This document shows positions 8,030 through 16,515 of a stretch of 59,325 nucleotides of DNA, piece after piece. Origin of the DNA: Aromatoleum toluolicum (GTDB lineage Bacteria > Pseudomonadota > Gammaproteobacteria > Burkholderiales > Rhodocyclaceae); the NCBI RefSeq assembly GCF_012911005.2, contig NZ_WTVS01000033.1, positions 1 to 59,325 on the forward strand, in the 5' to 3' direction. Made by a program: the position numbers and the translations under genes. Position 1 is the first letter of the stretch, and the number at the start of each line of letters is the position of its first letter. A model generated the notes under the pieces. The model was not told the origin of the DNA. It did no database searches and worked only from the letters and a program-made list of their open reading frames with translations.

Positions 8030-8944
8030 ATGTCGAAGATGCTGGAAGGAAAGGTGGTGGTGGTGACGGGCGCAGGGGGCGGCATCGGCCGCGACTTCGC
8101 GCTGGCGATGGCGGCGAACGGCGCGCGCGTCGTCGTGAACGACATCGGGGCCTCGGTCGCGGGCGAAGGCAACGACGCCGGTCCGGCGCAGAAGGTGGTC
8201 GACGAGATCAAGGCGAAAGGCGGGTCGGCCGTCGCCAACACCGACAGCGTCGCGGACTGGGATTCGGCGCAACGGATCGTGCAGTGTGCGATGGACACGT
8301 TCGGCCAGGTCGACGTTGTCGTCAATAATGCCGGCATCCTGCGTGACCGCTTCTTCTTCAACATGTCGATCGAGGAGTGGAAGGCGGTCATCGACGTCCA
8401 TCTCAACGGATCGTTCTATGTGGCGCGCGCGGCGGCGCCCCATTTCAAGAACCAGGGTTCCGGCCGCTACATTCACATGACGTCCACGTCGGGGCTGATC
8501 GGCCAGACCGGCCAGGCCAACTACTCCGCGGCCAAGCTCGGGGTGACGGCGCTGTCGCGCTCCATCGCGCTCGACATGGCGAAGTTCAATGTGACGTCGA
8601 ACTGCATCGCCCCGTTCGCATGGAGCCGCATGGCGGGCACGATTCCGTCGGAAACGCCCGAACAGCAGGCGCGCCTCGAGAAGTTCAAGACGATGGAAAC
8701 CGGCAAGATCGCGCCGCTGGCGGTCTATCTTGCGAGTGATGGCGCCGCGGGTGTCAGTGGCCAGATCTTCTGCGTGCGCTCCAACGAGCTGTTCCTGATG
8801 TCGCAGAGCCGTCCGCTCCGTTCGGTTCATCATGCCGAAGGGTGGACGCCGCAGAGCATTGCGGAGATCGCGCTGCCGGCACTGAAGCCGAATCTCTACC
8901 CGCTGGAGCGGACGCCGGACGTCTTCAGCTGGGATCCGATTTAA
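8030..8944 (+). CDS. 3-hydroxyacyl-CoA dehydrogenase-like SDR
   Basis: This 304-residue short-chain dehydrogenase resembles the dehydrogenase part of peroxisomal multifunctional enzyme 2 (17-beta-HSD type 4). Features are the NAD(P) motif TGAGGGIG (residues 14-21), a long insertion DIGASVAGEGNDAGP typical of that group, NNAG near residue 100, and the catalytic Ser plus YSAAK near residue 165. The C-terminal 60 residues extend past the core fold. Likely reaction: oxidation of a 3-hydroxyacyl-CoA to the 3-oxoacyl-CoA that feeds the thiolase. The ATG has a GGAGACAAGG site. It is probably in the same operon as the dehydrogenase pair, 114 bp upstream. Confidence 0.88.
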   Translation: MSKMLEGKVVVVTGAGGGIGRDFALAMAANGARVVVNDIGASVAGEGNDAGPAQKVVDEIKAKGGSAVANTDSVADWDSAQRIVQCAMDTFGQVDVVVNNAGILRDRFFFNMSIEEWKAVIDVHLNGSFYVARAAAPHFKNQGSGRYIHMTSTSGLIGQTGQANYSAAKLGVTALSRSIALDMAKFNVTSNCIAPFAWSRMAGTIPSETPEQQARLEKFKTMETGKIAPLAVYLASDGAAGVSGQIFCVRSNELFLMSQSRPLRSVHHAEGWTPQSIAEIALPALKPNLYPLERTPDVFSWDPI

Positions 8945-8957
8945 GCGACGCAGGAGA

Positions 8958-8987
8958 CCTGCTACCGTGGCAAGGCCCGGTAGCAGG
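8958..8987 (+). terminator. Strong hairpin after the SDR gene
   Basis: A perfect 10-bp stem, CCTGCTACCG/CGGTAGCAGG, with a 10-base loop starts 13 bp after the SDR stop. Only a weak T-rich run (GTTGTT) follows, so it is a probable but not textbook terminator. Confidence 0.55.
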
Positions 8988-9020
8988 AGTCGTTGTTCAC
9001 TTGATCTGAGGTGAGTCGAA

Positions 9021-10016
9021 ATGGCATTACGTGCGCGTAGATTGGCGATGCTGGGCCTGGGTTCCGCGTTGCTCCTGGGATTGATCGTGCCGCGGGCGGC
9101 ACAGGCGGAGGATGTCTGGCCTTCGCGCCAGATCACGATGATTACACCCTCGTCGGCGGGTTCGGGGCCGGACGCGCTGGCGCGCGCGATGGCCCAGCGT
9201 TTGTCCGAGGCGCTGAAGCAGCCGGTCATCGTCGATAACCGTCCGGGCGCGAGTGGCGTCATCGCGATCAATGCAGTGTCCAAGGCGAAGAATGACGGCT
9301 ACACGCTGTTGTATACGAGTGCATCGGCGGCCGTCGTGTGGCCCGCAGTCGGAAAATCCGTGCCGTATGACGTCATGCGCGATCTCACTCCGGTGGCGCA
9401 GACCGCTGCGGGGGGCGTACTGCTGCTCGTGAACAGCGAAGTGCCGGCGAAGAATCTGCAGGAACTGATCGAGCTGGTGAAGGCCAATCCGGGCAAGTTC
9501 AGTTACGGCACCTGGGCGACGGGGTCGTCGGGGCATCTGATGATGGAATGGCTCAAGGGACGGACCGGGATGAAGATGACCCACGTGCCGTACCGGACGA
9601 CAACCCAGATGCTCACGGAACTGTCGTCGGGCGTGCTCAAGATCGGCTGGGCCGATCCCAGCGCGCCGGTGCCCTTCCTGCGCACGGGCAAGATTCGGGG
9701 CATCGTGATCTCCGGTAACACCCGTGCGCCGCAGGTTCCGGATATCCCGACGCTGGACGAAGCGGGGCATAAGTTCAATGCGCTGGGGTGGTTCGGCATC
9801 TTCGCGCCCGCGGGAACGAATCCGGCGGTCGTCAAACGGCTCTCCGACGAGGTGAACAGGATTCAGGGGTCTTCGGACATGGGCGGCTTGATGGCGAACC
9901 TGAACTTCGAGGCTCCGCCGAAGAAATCTCCGGAGCAGTTCCGCGAAATCGTGCAGAACGACCTCACGACATGGAAGAAGATCGCGACGGACTCTAACAT
10001 CAGCGTCGAAAACTGA
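9021..10016 (+). CDS. Bug/TctC-family periplasmic substrate-binding protein
   Basis: This 331-residue Bug-family receptor has a clear signal peptide (residues 1-29, basic start, LGSALLLGLIVP core, cleavage near AQA-ED). The mature part starts WPSRQITMITPSSAGSGPDALARAMA, the family fingerprint. It contains the IVDNRPGASG loop and the YGTWATGSSGH loop that shape the ligand site. It would bind a carboxylate in the periplasm and deliver it to TctBA, encoded at 16.0-18.0 kb. Those genes are separated from it by a minus-strand block, so the pairing is inferred from their common module. GAGGTG precedes the ATG. Confidence 0.92.
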   Translation: MALRARRLAMLGLGSALLLGLIVPRAAQAEDVWPSRQITMITPSSAGSGPDALARAMAQRLSEALKQPVIVDNRPGASGVIAINAVSKAKNDGYTLLYTSASAAVVWPAVGKSVPYDVMRDLTPVAQTAAGGVLLLVNSEVPAKNLQELIELVKANPGKFSYGTWATGSSGHLMMEWLKGRTGMKMTHVPYRTTTQMLTELSSGVLKIGWADPSAPVPFLRTGKIRGIVISGNTRAPQVPDIPTLDEAGHKFNALGWFGIFAPAGTNPAVVKRLSDEVNRIQGSSDMGGLMANLNFEAPPKKSPEQFREIVQNDLTTWKKIATDSNISVEN

Positions 10017-10030
10017 GTTGAGGTGACGTG

Positions 10031-10062
10031 CGCGAGCCCTGCCCAGGTGGGCAGGGCTCGCG
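10031..10062 (+). terminator. Intrinsic-type terminator after the Bug gene
   Basis: A perfect 14-bp GC-rich stem (CGCGAGCCCTGCCC and its complement) closes a 4-base AGGT loop, 14 bp after the Bug stop. The tail ACTTTGTG is only partly U-rich, but the stem is the strongest in this part of the window. Confidence 0.75.
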
Positions 10063-10094
10063 ACTTTGTGCCACTGCCCGTCCGGAGAACAATC

Positions 10095-10460
10095 GTGGAT
10101 AAGGTCGAAGCGCTTCCCTCGGAGCGCGACGCCGCACCAGCGTGCGGAAAGGCGTCTTCTCGCCTGAGCGAGGAAAACCGCCGGTTTCAGGGAACGGGAG
10201 GGCGAAGCCAGGAGAACCGTTCCCTCGGCTTTCGTCCGGCCTTCTTCGACGGCATCACGGGCATCATCTACGCATCCCGCTTTTCAAATGGAATGGACGC
10301 CCCGTTCCATCTCCTCGATGGTCTGCCTGATGAGGTGGTCATGCGGCGTCATGCTTCCGGGCAGGTTGCCGAGGTCAAGACCTCGCTCGTCTCGGGCTTC
10401 CTGAGAGACGGCCTCTTTTATACCCGGGAGCAGGCGGCCGCGTTTGTTGCCGGCGCCTGA
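10095..10460 (+). CDS. Small conserved hypothetical protein
   Basis: This predicted 121-residue protein starts at a GTG with CCGGAGA 7 bp upstream; a longer frame could start at 10023, but that start sits inside the sequence leading to a terminator hairpin. The C-terminal half (SLGFRPAFFDGITG, FHLLDGLPDEVV, SGFLRDGLFYTREQAAAF) reads like a small family of unknown function that I recall as common near mobile elements in Burkholderiales and Rhodocyclales. No enzyme motif, signal peptide or membrane segment is visible. It points towards the convergent etfA gene. Confidence 0.55.
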   Translation: MDKVEALPSERDAAPACGKASSRLSEENRRFQGTGGRSQENRSLGFRPAFFDGITGIIYASRFSNGMDAPFHLLDGLPDEVVMRRHASGQVAEVKTSLVSGFLRDGLFYTREQAAAFVAGA

Positions 10461-10480
10461 AGAAATTCGATCGAACATCG

Positions 10481-10510
10481 GCTGCCGGGCCATGAATTGG
10501 CACCGGCAGC
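10481..10510. terminator. Bidirectional hairpin between convergent genes
   Basis: GCTGCCGG-GCCA pairs with TGGC-A-CCGGCAGC around a TGAAT loop, with one bulged A. It lies between the stops of the plus-strand hypothetical gene and the minus-strand etfA, so it could end both transcripts. Confidence 0.55.
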
Positions 10511-10528
10511 GGCCTTCAGTTGAGCCCC

Positions 10529-11458
10529 TCAGAGCTCATTGACGAGCGCGGGGATGGCCTCGAACAGATCGGCCTCGAGTCCATAGTCGGCAATGCCGAA
10601 AATCGGCGCTTCAGGATCCTTGTTGATGGCCACGATGATCCTGGAGTCCTTCATGCCTGCCAGATGCTGGATCGCGCCGCTGATCCCGCATGCGATGTAG
10701 AGCTCGGGCGCGACGATCTTGCCCGTCTGGCCGATCTGCAGGTCGTTCGGCGCGTAGCCGGAATCCACGGCTGCGCGGCTGGCACCGATCGCCGCGCCCA
10801 GCTTGTCGGCCAGCGGGGTCAGCACTTCGGAGAAGCGCTCGCTCGAGCCCAGCGCCCGTCCGCCTGACACCACGATCTTTGCCGCCGTCAGTTCGGGACG
10901 ATCGCTCTTGGTGATCTGGCGTTCGACGAACGAGCTCTTGCCGTAATCGGCAACGGCGCCGATCGTCTCGATGGGGGCATCGCCGCCGGACTCTGCCGCC
11001 TGGAAGCCGGTGATACGGACCGTGAGGACCTTCACGGCGTCCTCGCTCTGGACGACGGCGACGGCGTTTCCGGCGTAGATCGTGCGCTCGAACGTGTCGG
11101 CCGCGTGGACCGCCGTGATGTCGCTGACCTGCGCGACGTCGAGGAGGGCGGCAACCCGCGGGGCGATGTTTTTCCCCCAGGCCGTAGCAGGGAACAGGAT
11201 GTGGCTGTAGGTCGATGCGATTTTCGTGACCTGGTTTGCCACGTTTTCCGCCAATCCACTTGCGAAAGCGGAGCTGTCGGCGTGAAGAACCTTGCTGACG
11301 CCGCTTACCCTCGCCGCGAGTTGTGCGACGGCGGACGCGTCCGCGCCCGCCACCAGCACGTGTACGTCGCCGCCACATTGCGTTGCCGCGGTGATGGTGT
11401 TGAGGGTCGCTCCCTTGAGCGTCTGGTTGTCGTGTTCGGCAATGACGAGTGTGCTCAT
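10529..11458 (-). CDS. etfA: Electron transfer flavoprotein alpha subunit
   Basis: The protein has 309 residues, the normal EtfA length. The N-terminal half is the ETF domain ([20 protein letters not shown]). The C-terminal FAD domain has [11 protein letters not shown], the [19 protein letters not shown] loop, and the end signature [20 protein letters not shown]. With EtfB it accepts electrons from the acyl-CoA dehydrogenases of the module and passes them to ETF-QO. The gene follows etfB with a 10-bp gap. A dedicated copy inside a catabolic module is common in Rhodocyclales and suggests co-regulation with the substrate. Confidence 0.96.
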   Translation of the reverse strand: MSTLVIAEHDNQTLKGATLNTITAATQCGGDVHVLVAGADASAVAQLAARVSGVSKVLHADSSAFASGLAENVANQVTKIASTYSHILFPATAWGKNIAPRVAALLDVAQVSDITAVHAADTFERTIYAGNAVAVVQSEDAVKVLTVRITGFQAAESGGDAPIETIGAVADYGKSSFVERQITKSDRPELTAAKIVVSGGRALGSSERFSEVLTPLADKLGAAIGASRAAVDSGYAPNDLQIGQTGKIVAPELYIACGISGAIQHLAGMKDSRIIVAINKDPEAPIFGIADYGLEADLFEAIPALVNEL

Positions 11459-11468
11459 GTCGTGATCC

Positions 11469-12218
11469 TCAGATGACCTTGGCTTCGTTGCGCAGCTTCG
11501 CCACCAGCGTCGCCACGTCGGGTACCTTGATGCCGGCCGAGCGCTTTGCAGGCTCGCCGACCTTGAGCGTCCGCAGACGCGGCGTTACATCCACGCCGAG
11601 ATCGGCGGGTGTCGTGACATCGAGCGGCTTCTTCTTCGCTTTCATGATGTTCGGCAGCGTCACGTATCGCGGTTCGTTCAGGCGCAAGTCGGTCGTCACG
11701 AGTGCGGGCAGGGTGAGCTTCAGCGTTTCGAGCCCGCCGTCGATTTCGCGCGTCACCAGCGCCGCCCCGTCGGTCAGCCGCAGCTTGGACGCGTAGGTGG
11801 CTTGCGGCAGGTCGGCCAGGGCCGCCAGCATCTGGCCGGTCTGGTTGCAGTCGTCGTCGATGGCCTGCTTGCCCAGGATGATCAGGTCTGGCCGTTCGTC
11901 ATGAACGACACGGTTGAGGAGTTTCGCGACGGCCAGGGGCTGCAGTTCGGCGTCGGTCTCGACCAGGATGGCGCGGTCGGCGCCGATCGCAAGGGCGGTG
12001 CGCAAGGTTTCCTGGCACTGGCCGGTGCCGCAGGAAACGACGAGCACTTCCGTCGCCGCACCTCGCTCCTTCTGCCGCACGGCTTCTTCGACGGCGATTT
12101 CGTCGAAGGGATTCATGCTCATCTTGACGTTCGCGGTTTCTACCCCGGACCCGTCTCCCTTCACGGAAATCTTCACGTTGTAGTCGACAACGCGTTTTAC
12201 AGCGACAAGTACTTTCAT
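11469..12218 (-). CDS. etfB: Electron transfer flavoprotein beta subunit
   Basis: This 249-residue EtfB begins with the hallmark [17 protein letters not shown]. It has the AMP/adenine-site region ([29 protein letters not shown]) and the recognition loop region [24 protein letters not shown] near residue 130. I chose the ATG at 12218 because it matches the conserved N-terminus; a GTG at 12227 would add three residues. It pairs with EtfA just downstream. A strong terminator separates it from the CoA-transferase gene upstream, so its promoter or readthrough control is not obvious. Confidence 0.96.
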   Translation of the reverse strand: MKVLVAVKRVVDYNVKISVKGDGSGVETANVKMSMNPFDEIAVEEAVRQKERGAATEVLVVSCGTGQCQETLRTALAIGADRAILVETDAELQPLAVAKLLNRVVHDERPDLIILGKQAIDDDCNQTGQMLAALADLPQATYASKLRLTDGAALVTREIDGGLETLKLTLPALVTTDLRLNEPRYVTLPNIMKAKKKPLDVTTPADLGVDVTPRLRTLKVGEPAKRSAGIKVPDVATLVAKLRNEAKVI

Positions 12219-12230
12219 GAGATTCACTCG

Positions 12231-12299
12231 AAAAAAAAGGGCGGTCTGGACGCAACAATTCGAACCTGCGTCCGAATTCCATGCGCCTTGAACCGCCCT
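12231..12299 (-). terminator. Two-stem terminator between CoA-transferase and etfB
   Basis: Read on the minus strand, AGGGCGGT pairs with ACCGCCCT and an internal GGACGCA pairs with TGCGTCC. A run of eight T follows. This is a textbook U-tract terminator placed between two same-strand genes, so it should end or attenuate the CoA-transferase transcript before etfBA. Confidence 0.75.
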
Positions 12300-12305
12300 G
12301 TTGGA

Positions 12306-13502
12306 CTAGATGATGCCCTTCGCGCGCAGACGGTCCTGCTCCTTCGGGGAAAGGTCCAGCAGCTCGCCGTAGATTTCCGCGTTGTTCTGTCCCAGCGCGC
12401 CGCCTGTCGACCGCACGCTGCCGGGATCCCTGGCAAATCGCGGAACGACGTCCTGCATGCGTACGCTGCCGAAATCGGCGTCGGGCACGGAGGTGATCGC
12501 CTTGCGGGCCTGCATCTGCGGATCGGCGAAGATCTGGTCTACGGAATAGACCGGCGCGATCGTGCCCTGCGCGTTCTGGAAGGCTGAAAGAACCTCGTCA
12601 AGAGTGTGCTTCGCACACCACGCGGCGAAGATCTCGACCAGCTCCTTCCGGTGCTCGACACGCGAGCCATTCGTGGCAAAACGCGGATCGTCGATCAGGT
12701 CGGGGCGTCCGATCGCACGGCAGTTGTTTGCAAAAAGCGGCCCGGTCGATCCGGCAAGCGACACCCAACGATTGTCCCGGCAGGGAAACACCGCTGACGG
12801 CGCCGAGAACTGATTGGAGTTGCCCTCTCGCTCCTGAATATTCCCGAGCTGGTCGTACTTGATCGCGAGGTTATCGACGAGCTTGAAGGTCGCTTCGGTC
12901 AGGGAGAGGTCGATCTCCTCGCCGGGTGCCTCGGGATCGCGTGCGCGCTTCCAGCACGCCGCCAGCACGCCGAGGGCACCGAAAAGGCCCCCGACCGCAT
13001 CGCCGATCGGGTACCCGGCATGCATCGGTTCGCCGTCGGGTTCGCCCGTGATGTGCGCCAGTCCGCCCATCGCCTCGAAGATGCGTGCGAACCCGGGGCG
13101 ATCGCGATACGGCCCGGACTGACCGAAACCCGTAGCGCGCAGGATCACGAGGCGCGGTTGTACCGCCCACATGGCTTCCGCGGTCAGGCCCCAGCGGTCG
13201 AGCGTGCCGGGCCGGAAGTTCTCGATGAGAACGTCGAAATGCGGCAGCAGCTTCAGGAAGACTTCGACGCCTTCGGCTTGGCGAAGATCGAGGGAGATGA
13301 ATTTCTTGTTGCGGTTGATCACTTTCCACCAAAGCGGCCTGCCGTCCTTGAAGGGGGGGAGGTTGCGTGCGCCATCCCCTTCGCCCGGCAATTCGACTTT
13401 GAGTACTTCGGCCCCGTAATCGCCGAGCAATGCGGCGGCGGTCGGGGCGGCGATGATGGTTGCGATGTCGAGGACACGCAAACCTGCAAGAGGTCCGCTC
13501 AT
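12306..13502 (-). CDS. Family III CoA-transferase (CaiB/BaiF type)
   Basis: This 398-residue family III CoA-transferase has the N-terminal signature GPLAGLRVLDIATIIAAP and the likely catalytic aspartate D168 (YPIGDAVGGL), matching D169 of CaiB and formyl-CoA transferase. Such enzymes move CoA between carboxylic acids through a glutamyl/aspartyl anhydride mechanism. BbsEF in anaerobic toluene breakdown is one example, but here only one subunit is encoded. It probably activates the imported acid using an intermediate or product CoA ester. GGAGA precedes the ATG, and an operator-like dyad lies 170 bp upstream. Confidence 0.92.
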   Translation of the reverse strand: MSGPLAGLRVLDIATIIAAPTAAALLGDYGAEVLKVELPGEGDGARNLPPFKDGRPLWWKVINRNKKFISLDLRQAEGVEVFLKLLPHFDVLIENFRPGTLDRWGLTAEAMWAVQPRLVILRATGFGQSGPYRDRPGFARIFEAMGGLAHITGEPDGEPMHAGYPIGDAVGGLFGALGVLAACWKRARDPEAPGEEIDLSLTEATFKLVDNLAIKYDQLGNIQEREGNSNQFSAPSAVFPCRDNRWVSLAGSTGPLFANNCRAIGRPDLIDDPRFATNGSRVEHRKELVEIFAAWCAKHTLDEVLSAFQNAQGTIAPVYSVDQIFADPQMQARKAITSVPDADFGSVRMQDVVPRFARDPGSVRSTGGALGQNNAEIYGELLDLSPKEQDRLRAKGII

Positions 13503-13671
13503 CAGTTTGTCTCCATTTTGCGAGGTTCAGTTCGAATTTCCGGCCCGCTCGGAATGGACACGGTCCTGCAATTCGGTAATCGATAACGACAGCGGATATA
13601 ACTGCCGTATTTATCGCAAAAACACAGTAGCGCGCTGAATTGGGTGTCGCAATCAAGTTGTTGCGGCGTCG

Positions 13672-13688
13672 TATTCCGCAATGGAATA
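13672..13688. promoter_or_regulatory. Perfect operator-like dyad TATTCC-N5-GGAATA
   Basis: This is a perfect 17-bp dyad 170 bp before the minus-strand CoA-transferase start, with the same flanks (CTATTCC, GAATACG) when read on the minus strand as the sites at 1325 and 4285. It is the strongest support, together with 4285, for a shared regulator. Confidence 0.65.
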
Positions 13689-13724
13689 GCGTCGGCCGGG
13701 GTTTGCGCGGTCCGCTTCAGGAAT

Positions 13725-13752
13725 AAGAAAAGGCGCGGCAGATGCCGCGCCC
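13725..13752 (-). terminator. Intrinsic terminator of the DUF1302 gene
   Basis: A perfect 9-bp GC stem, GGCGCGGCA/TGCCGCGCC, with a 2-base loop is followed on the minus strand by TTTTCTTATT. It sits 26 bp after the DUF1302 stop and is a clear U-tract terminator. Confidence 0.85.
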
Positions 13753-13777
13753 CGCAATTTGTCCGAGGTCGAATGAG

Positions 13778-15637
13778 CTAGAACTTCATCCCGATGTTCA
13801 TCGAAAGGTAACTCCTGTCCTTCAAGGTGTTGTAGTCACCGCCGTCATGGTTCGTCAGCGAAATGGCGGCGAAATAGCGCTTGAGATATTCGACGTCGAG
13901 ACCGAGCACCGTCGTCGTAGCGCCCTCGCTGAAGAGGCCGTCGTAGGACCAGCCGCGCAACCCCTTCGTGTAGGAGAACCTGCCGCGCAGATTGAGGCCG
14001 TCGATGCCGACATTGGCGTACATCAGCGAACCGGCGATCGTCGCGCCGATTGCCTCCTTGCTCACGTAGCCGTTGGTCGTGCACTGCAATTCGGGAAGGT
14101 TGCTCGTGCTGGTGACGGTGCAAACGCCTTTCACAAAGCCTCGTCCTGCCTGTGTCATCCGGCCGTAACGGCGAACCGAGACGTCGGGAAGATCGTTCAC
14201 CCATTTCCCGGCGACCTCGATCGCGATGCTGCCGCCTGCGGCGCCGGCGATACGAAGATCGTTCTTCGCAACGTTGATGCTCAGTTGGGAAACCTCTCGC
14301 GAATCCCATGCGTGCCAGGCTTGCCCGGGCGCGGTATTGAGCCAGTCCTTGTAGAGCAGGTGGGCGGAAGGGGACGCGACCGTTGCATTGAAGGGGCCCA
14401 GCGCATCGGGCGCGTTGAGCATGATCGGCTGATTCGGCCGATACGTACCTTCGGTGCCCAGCGTTATCCCCGTCGAGTCGAACCGGGTAAGGGTGCTGAA
14501 GCCGAATGTCCGTACGTCTTCAGGATATTCCATGCGGTATTTCGTATTGTTTTTCGGGTCGCTTCCGATGACCGGATTCGTGCCCGTGCCGGCGCCGGGC
14601 CGCGTGGACTTGATGAGGTCGATGACCGGCGTCCTGGAATTGTTCTGGAAATAATAGATGCCGGCCCGGGTGTTCAATGCCGTGAGATCGTATCGGAGGG
14701 ACAAGCCGAATTGACCCGCCACGTCTTCGTGCGGGTCGGATACGCGTGCCACGTAATTGCCCGTGGCAGCCCGTTGCGTGTCAGTTCCCGCTGCACCGCC
14801 GCTCATGAGCCGATCACAGCCCGGCTGCATGTAGTCGTTGAGCGAAAGGAAGGTGCCGCACGGATGAACGACGGAATGGGCGTTCGCCAGCTGAACAAAT
14901 CCTTCGAAGGCGAGTTCCTTCGTGAGATTGGCCGTGGCCTGGGCCGCCGGAATCGGTACCAGGACTTCTTCAGGAAGCGCACCGGGCCGAAACGCGGCAG
15001 GGGCATCGACGGGATTGATGGCCTTCAGGCCTCCGCCGATCAGGGAGGCGCGTCCCCAGTCGAAATTCTGTCCTCCCACCTTCCAGCTGACCGGTGTGTC
15101 ACGGAGCGAAGTCTTTCCGAATAGGTAAGCGCTTTGTACGGCCACGCCCGAGAATTTCGCCCGATGGGTGAAAGTGCTGTCGCTCAGCGGCGTGCCATGA
15201 ACGTAGTTGTTGGGATCGTTGCCCCATCGCACGGAATCGTTTTCGAGCGCGAAGTCATTCCACGCCTTGAGCGCCAGAAAACCGCCCCATTGCCCGAGAT
15301 CGACATTCACGCTCCCGTAGGCCTTCAGAACGCGAGAGACGATGGCATTCTTCCCGTAGTTCAAATTGCCGTCGTCGGTGCTTTGACTGCTGGCGTTCTT
15401 GCCTCCCAGGGAATTTCCGGATTTCACCCCGATTGAATTGGCATTGATATAGGGCACGAGCGTCGGTTCGACGTCGTCGGTACGTTGCGCAATTCCGTAG
15501 GTCACGGTTGCGTTCGTGGTGATTTTGACCGGGCTGTTGTCGGGACTTTGGGCAAATGCCGGTGCCGCGGCGCCGACGGCGCCGAGTGCAACAATGCAAT
15601 GAATGGTCCCGTTCCAGCGGTGCGCACTGCGTTTCAT
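13778..15637 (-). CDS. DUF1302-family outer-membrane protein
   Basis: The 619-residue protein has a signal peptide (MKRSAHRW start, core IHCIVALGAVGAAAP, cleavage near AFA-QS) and a long beta-rich body with alternating aromatic residues, ending MNIGMKF with the C-terminal Phe typical of outer-membrane barrels. It matches the DUF1302 family, often encoded with hydrophobic-acid breakdown clusters. The role is probably a channel or uptake barrel for the substrate; this is inferred from context. The start at 15637 has an AAGGAGAC site; a start 33 bp upstream is unlikely. It shares a divergent promoter region with tctBA. Confidence 0.82.
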   Translation of the reverse strand: MKRSAHRWNGTIHCIVALGAVGAAAPAFAQSPDNSPVKITTNATVTYGIAQRTDDVEPTLVPYINANSIGVKSGNSLGGKNASSQSTDDGNLNYGKNAIVSRVLKAYGSVNVDLGQWGGFLALKAWNDFALENDSVRWGNDPNNYVHGTPLSDSTFTHRAKFSGVAVQSAYLFGKTSLRDTPVSWKVGGQNFDWGRASLIGGGLKAINPVDAPAAFRPGALPEEVLVPIPAAQATANLTKELAFEGFVQLANAHSVVHPCGTFLSLNDYMQPGCDRLMSGGAAGTDTQRAATGNYVARVSDPHEDVAGQFGLSLRYDLTALNTRAGIYYFQNNSRTPVIDLIKSTRPGAGTGTNPVIGSDPKNNTKYRMEYPEDVRTFGFSTLTRFDSTGITLGTEGTYRPNQPIMLNAPDALGPFNATVASPSAHLLYKDWLNTAPGQAWHAWDSREVSQLSINVAKNDLRIAGAAGGSIAIEVAGKWVNDLPDVSVRRYGRMTQAGRGFVKGVCTVTSTSNLPELQCTTNGYVSKEAIGATIAGSLMYANVGIDGLNLRGRFSYTKGLRGWSYDGLFSEGATTTVLGLDVEYLKRYFAAISLTNHDGGDYNTLKDRSYLSMNIGMKF

Positions 15638-16015
15638 GATGTCTCCTTCCTTGTTTTGCTCTCTTGGCAATTTGGTTTGCGATCATGTGCGCGCAGCCCG
15701 CAATGAATCCGTTGGCATGAAACGCCGGACGGAGATTGCCCATATGATGCGCAACTGGATGTAACACTAGACCGGTTGCGATTGCCGAGACATCAAATCC
15801 GCGAGCGGAGCTATTCTTTGTTTGGATACCTTCGATCGTTTCTGGGGTGGGAGCCTTACTGCCGATCGCGGAGATCCGCAGTATTACTTTTTGGAATAGA
15901 TTGCCGTAAAAATCGGATTGCTCGCTGAAGAAAGCGAAAGTAGTGTCGTTCGTAAGCGCATAAGGTGGTGCGGTGGGCGCGGATAACTCTAAGGCGAGCA
16001 ATAAAGGAGACGGCG
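15638..16015. other. Divergent regulatory region, DUF1302 and tctBA
   Basis: The 378 bp between divergent genes hold the operator-like dyad at 15882 and ribosome sites at each end. No gene, clear promoter hexamers or further repeat are evident. Confidence 0.5.
15882..15898. promoter_or_regulatory. Operator-like dyad TATTAC-N5-GGAATA
   Basis: The site has one mismatch to the module dyad with conserved spacing. It lies 118 bp before tctB and 245 bp before the DUF1302 start, so it could serve both. Confidence 0.5.
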
Positions 16016-16501
16016 GTGACAGACATTCGGGGCTTGAACAAGGAGCGAGCCGGGGCGGGGTTGATCGTGCTGTTCGGCAGTGCGATCGCCTATGCGGGGC
16101 ACGGATATGGCGTGGGCACGCTGGAGCACATGGGCTCGGGTTTCGTGCCGCTCTCGATCGGCGTGGCATTGGTGGTGGTGGGCCTGCTGCTGGGCCTGGC
16201 CGCGCTGCTGTCGCCCAACGACGCAGACGGCTCGCCGCACATGCAGCACATGAACCTGAGTGGCCTGCCCGACCTGCGGGGCGGCGTCTGCATCGTGGCG
16301 GGGGTGATGGCGTTCGTGGTGCTCGGAGAGCATGCCGGCCTGGTACCCGCGACCTTCGCCAGCGTCTTCATCGCTGCGCTGGGCGACCGCAAGAACAGCG
16401 TGCGCGACGCGGCGCTGCTCGCCGGCGTGATGGTCGCACTGGCGCTGATCGTCTTCAGCTGGGCACTCAAGGTGCAGATGCCCGCCTTCGGCTCGCTATA
16501 A
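16016..16501 (+). CDS. TctB-family small transporter subunit
   Basis: This 161-residue protein has four hydrophobic segments, the normal size and topology for the TctB small membrane subunit. Visible segments include GAGLIVLFGSAIAYAGHG, FVPLSIGVALVVVGLLLGL and AALLAGVMVALALIVFSWAL. It works with TctA (14 bp downstream) and a Bug receptor, taking up a carboxylate with an ion gradient. I chose the GTG at 16016 because AAAGGAGA lies 6 bp upstream; an ATG at 15965 would add a basic stretch that does not fit the family. Confidence 0.85.
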   Translation: MTDIRGLNKERAGAGLIVLFGSAIAYAGHGYGVGTLEHMGSGFVPLSIGVALVVVGLLLGLAALLSPNDADGSPHMQHMNLSGLPDLRGGVCIVAGVMAFVVLGEHAGLVPATFASVFIAALGDRKNSVRDAALLAGVMVALALIVFSWALKVQMPAFGSL

Positions 16502-16515
16502 GGAGATCGGACATC

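Noticed and set aside
13742-15124. Plus-strand frame opposite the DUF1302 gene
   Set aside because: It is a shadow of the barrel gene, which has a signal peptide, ribosome site, terminator and family match on the other strand.
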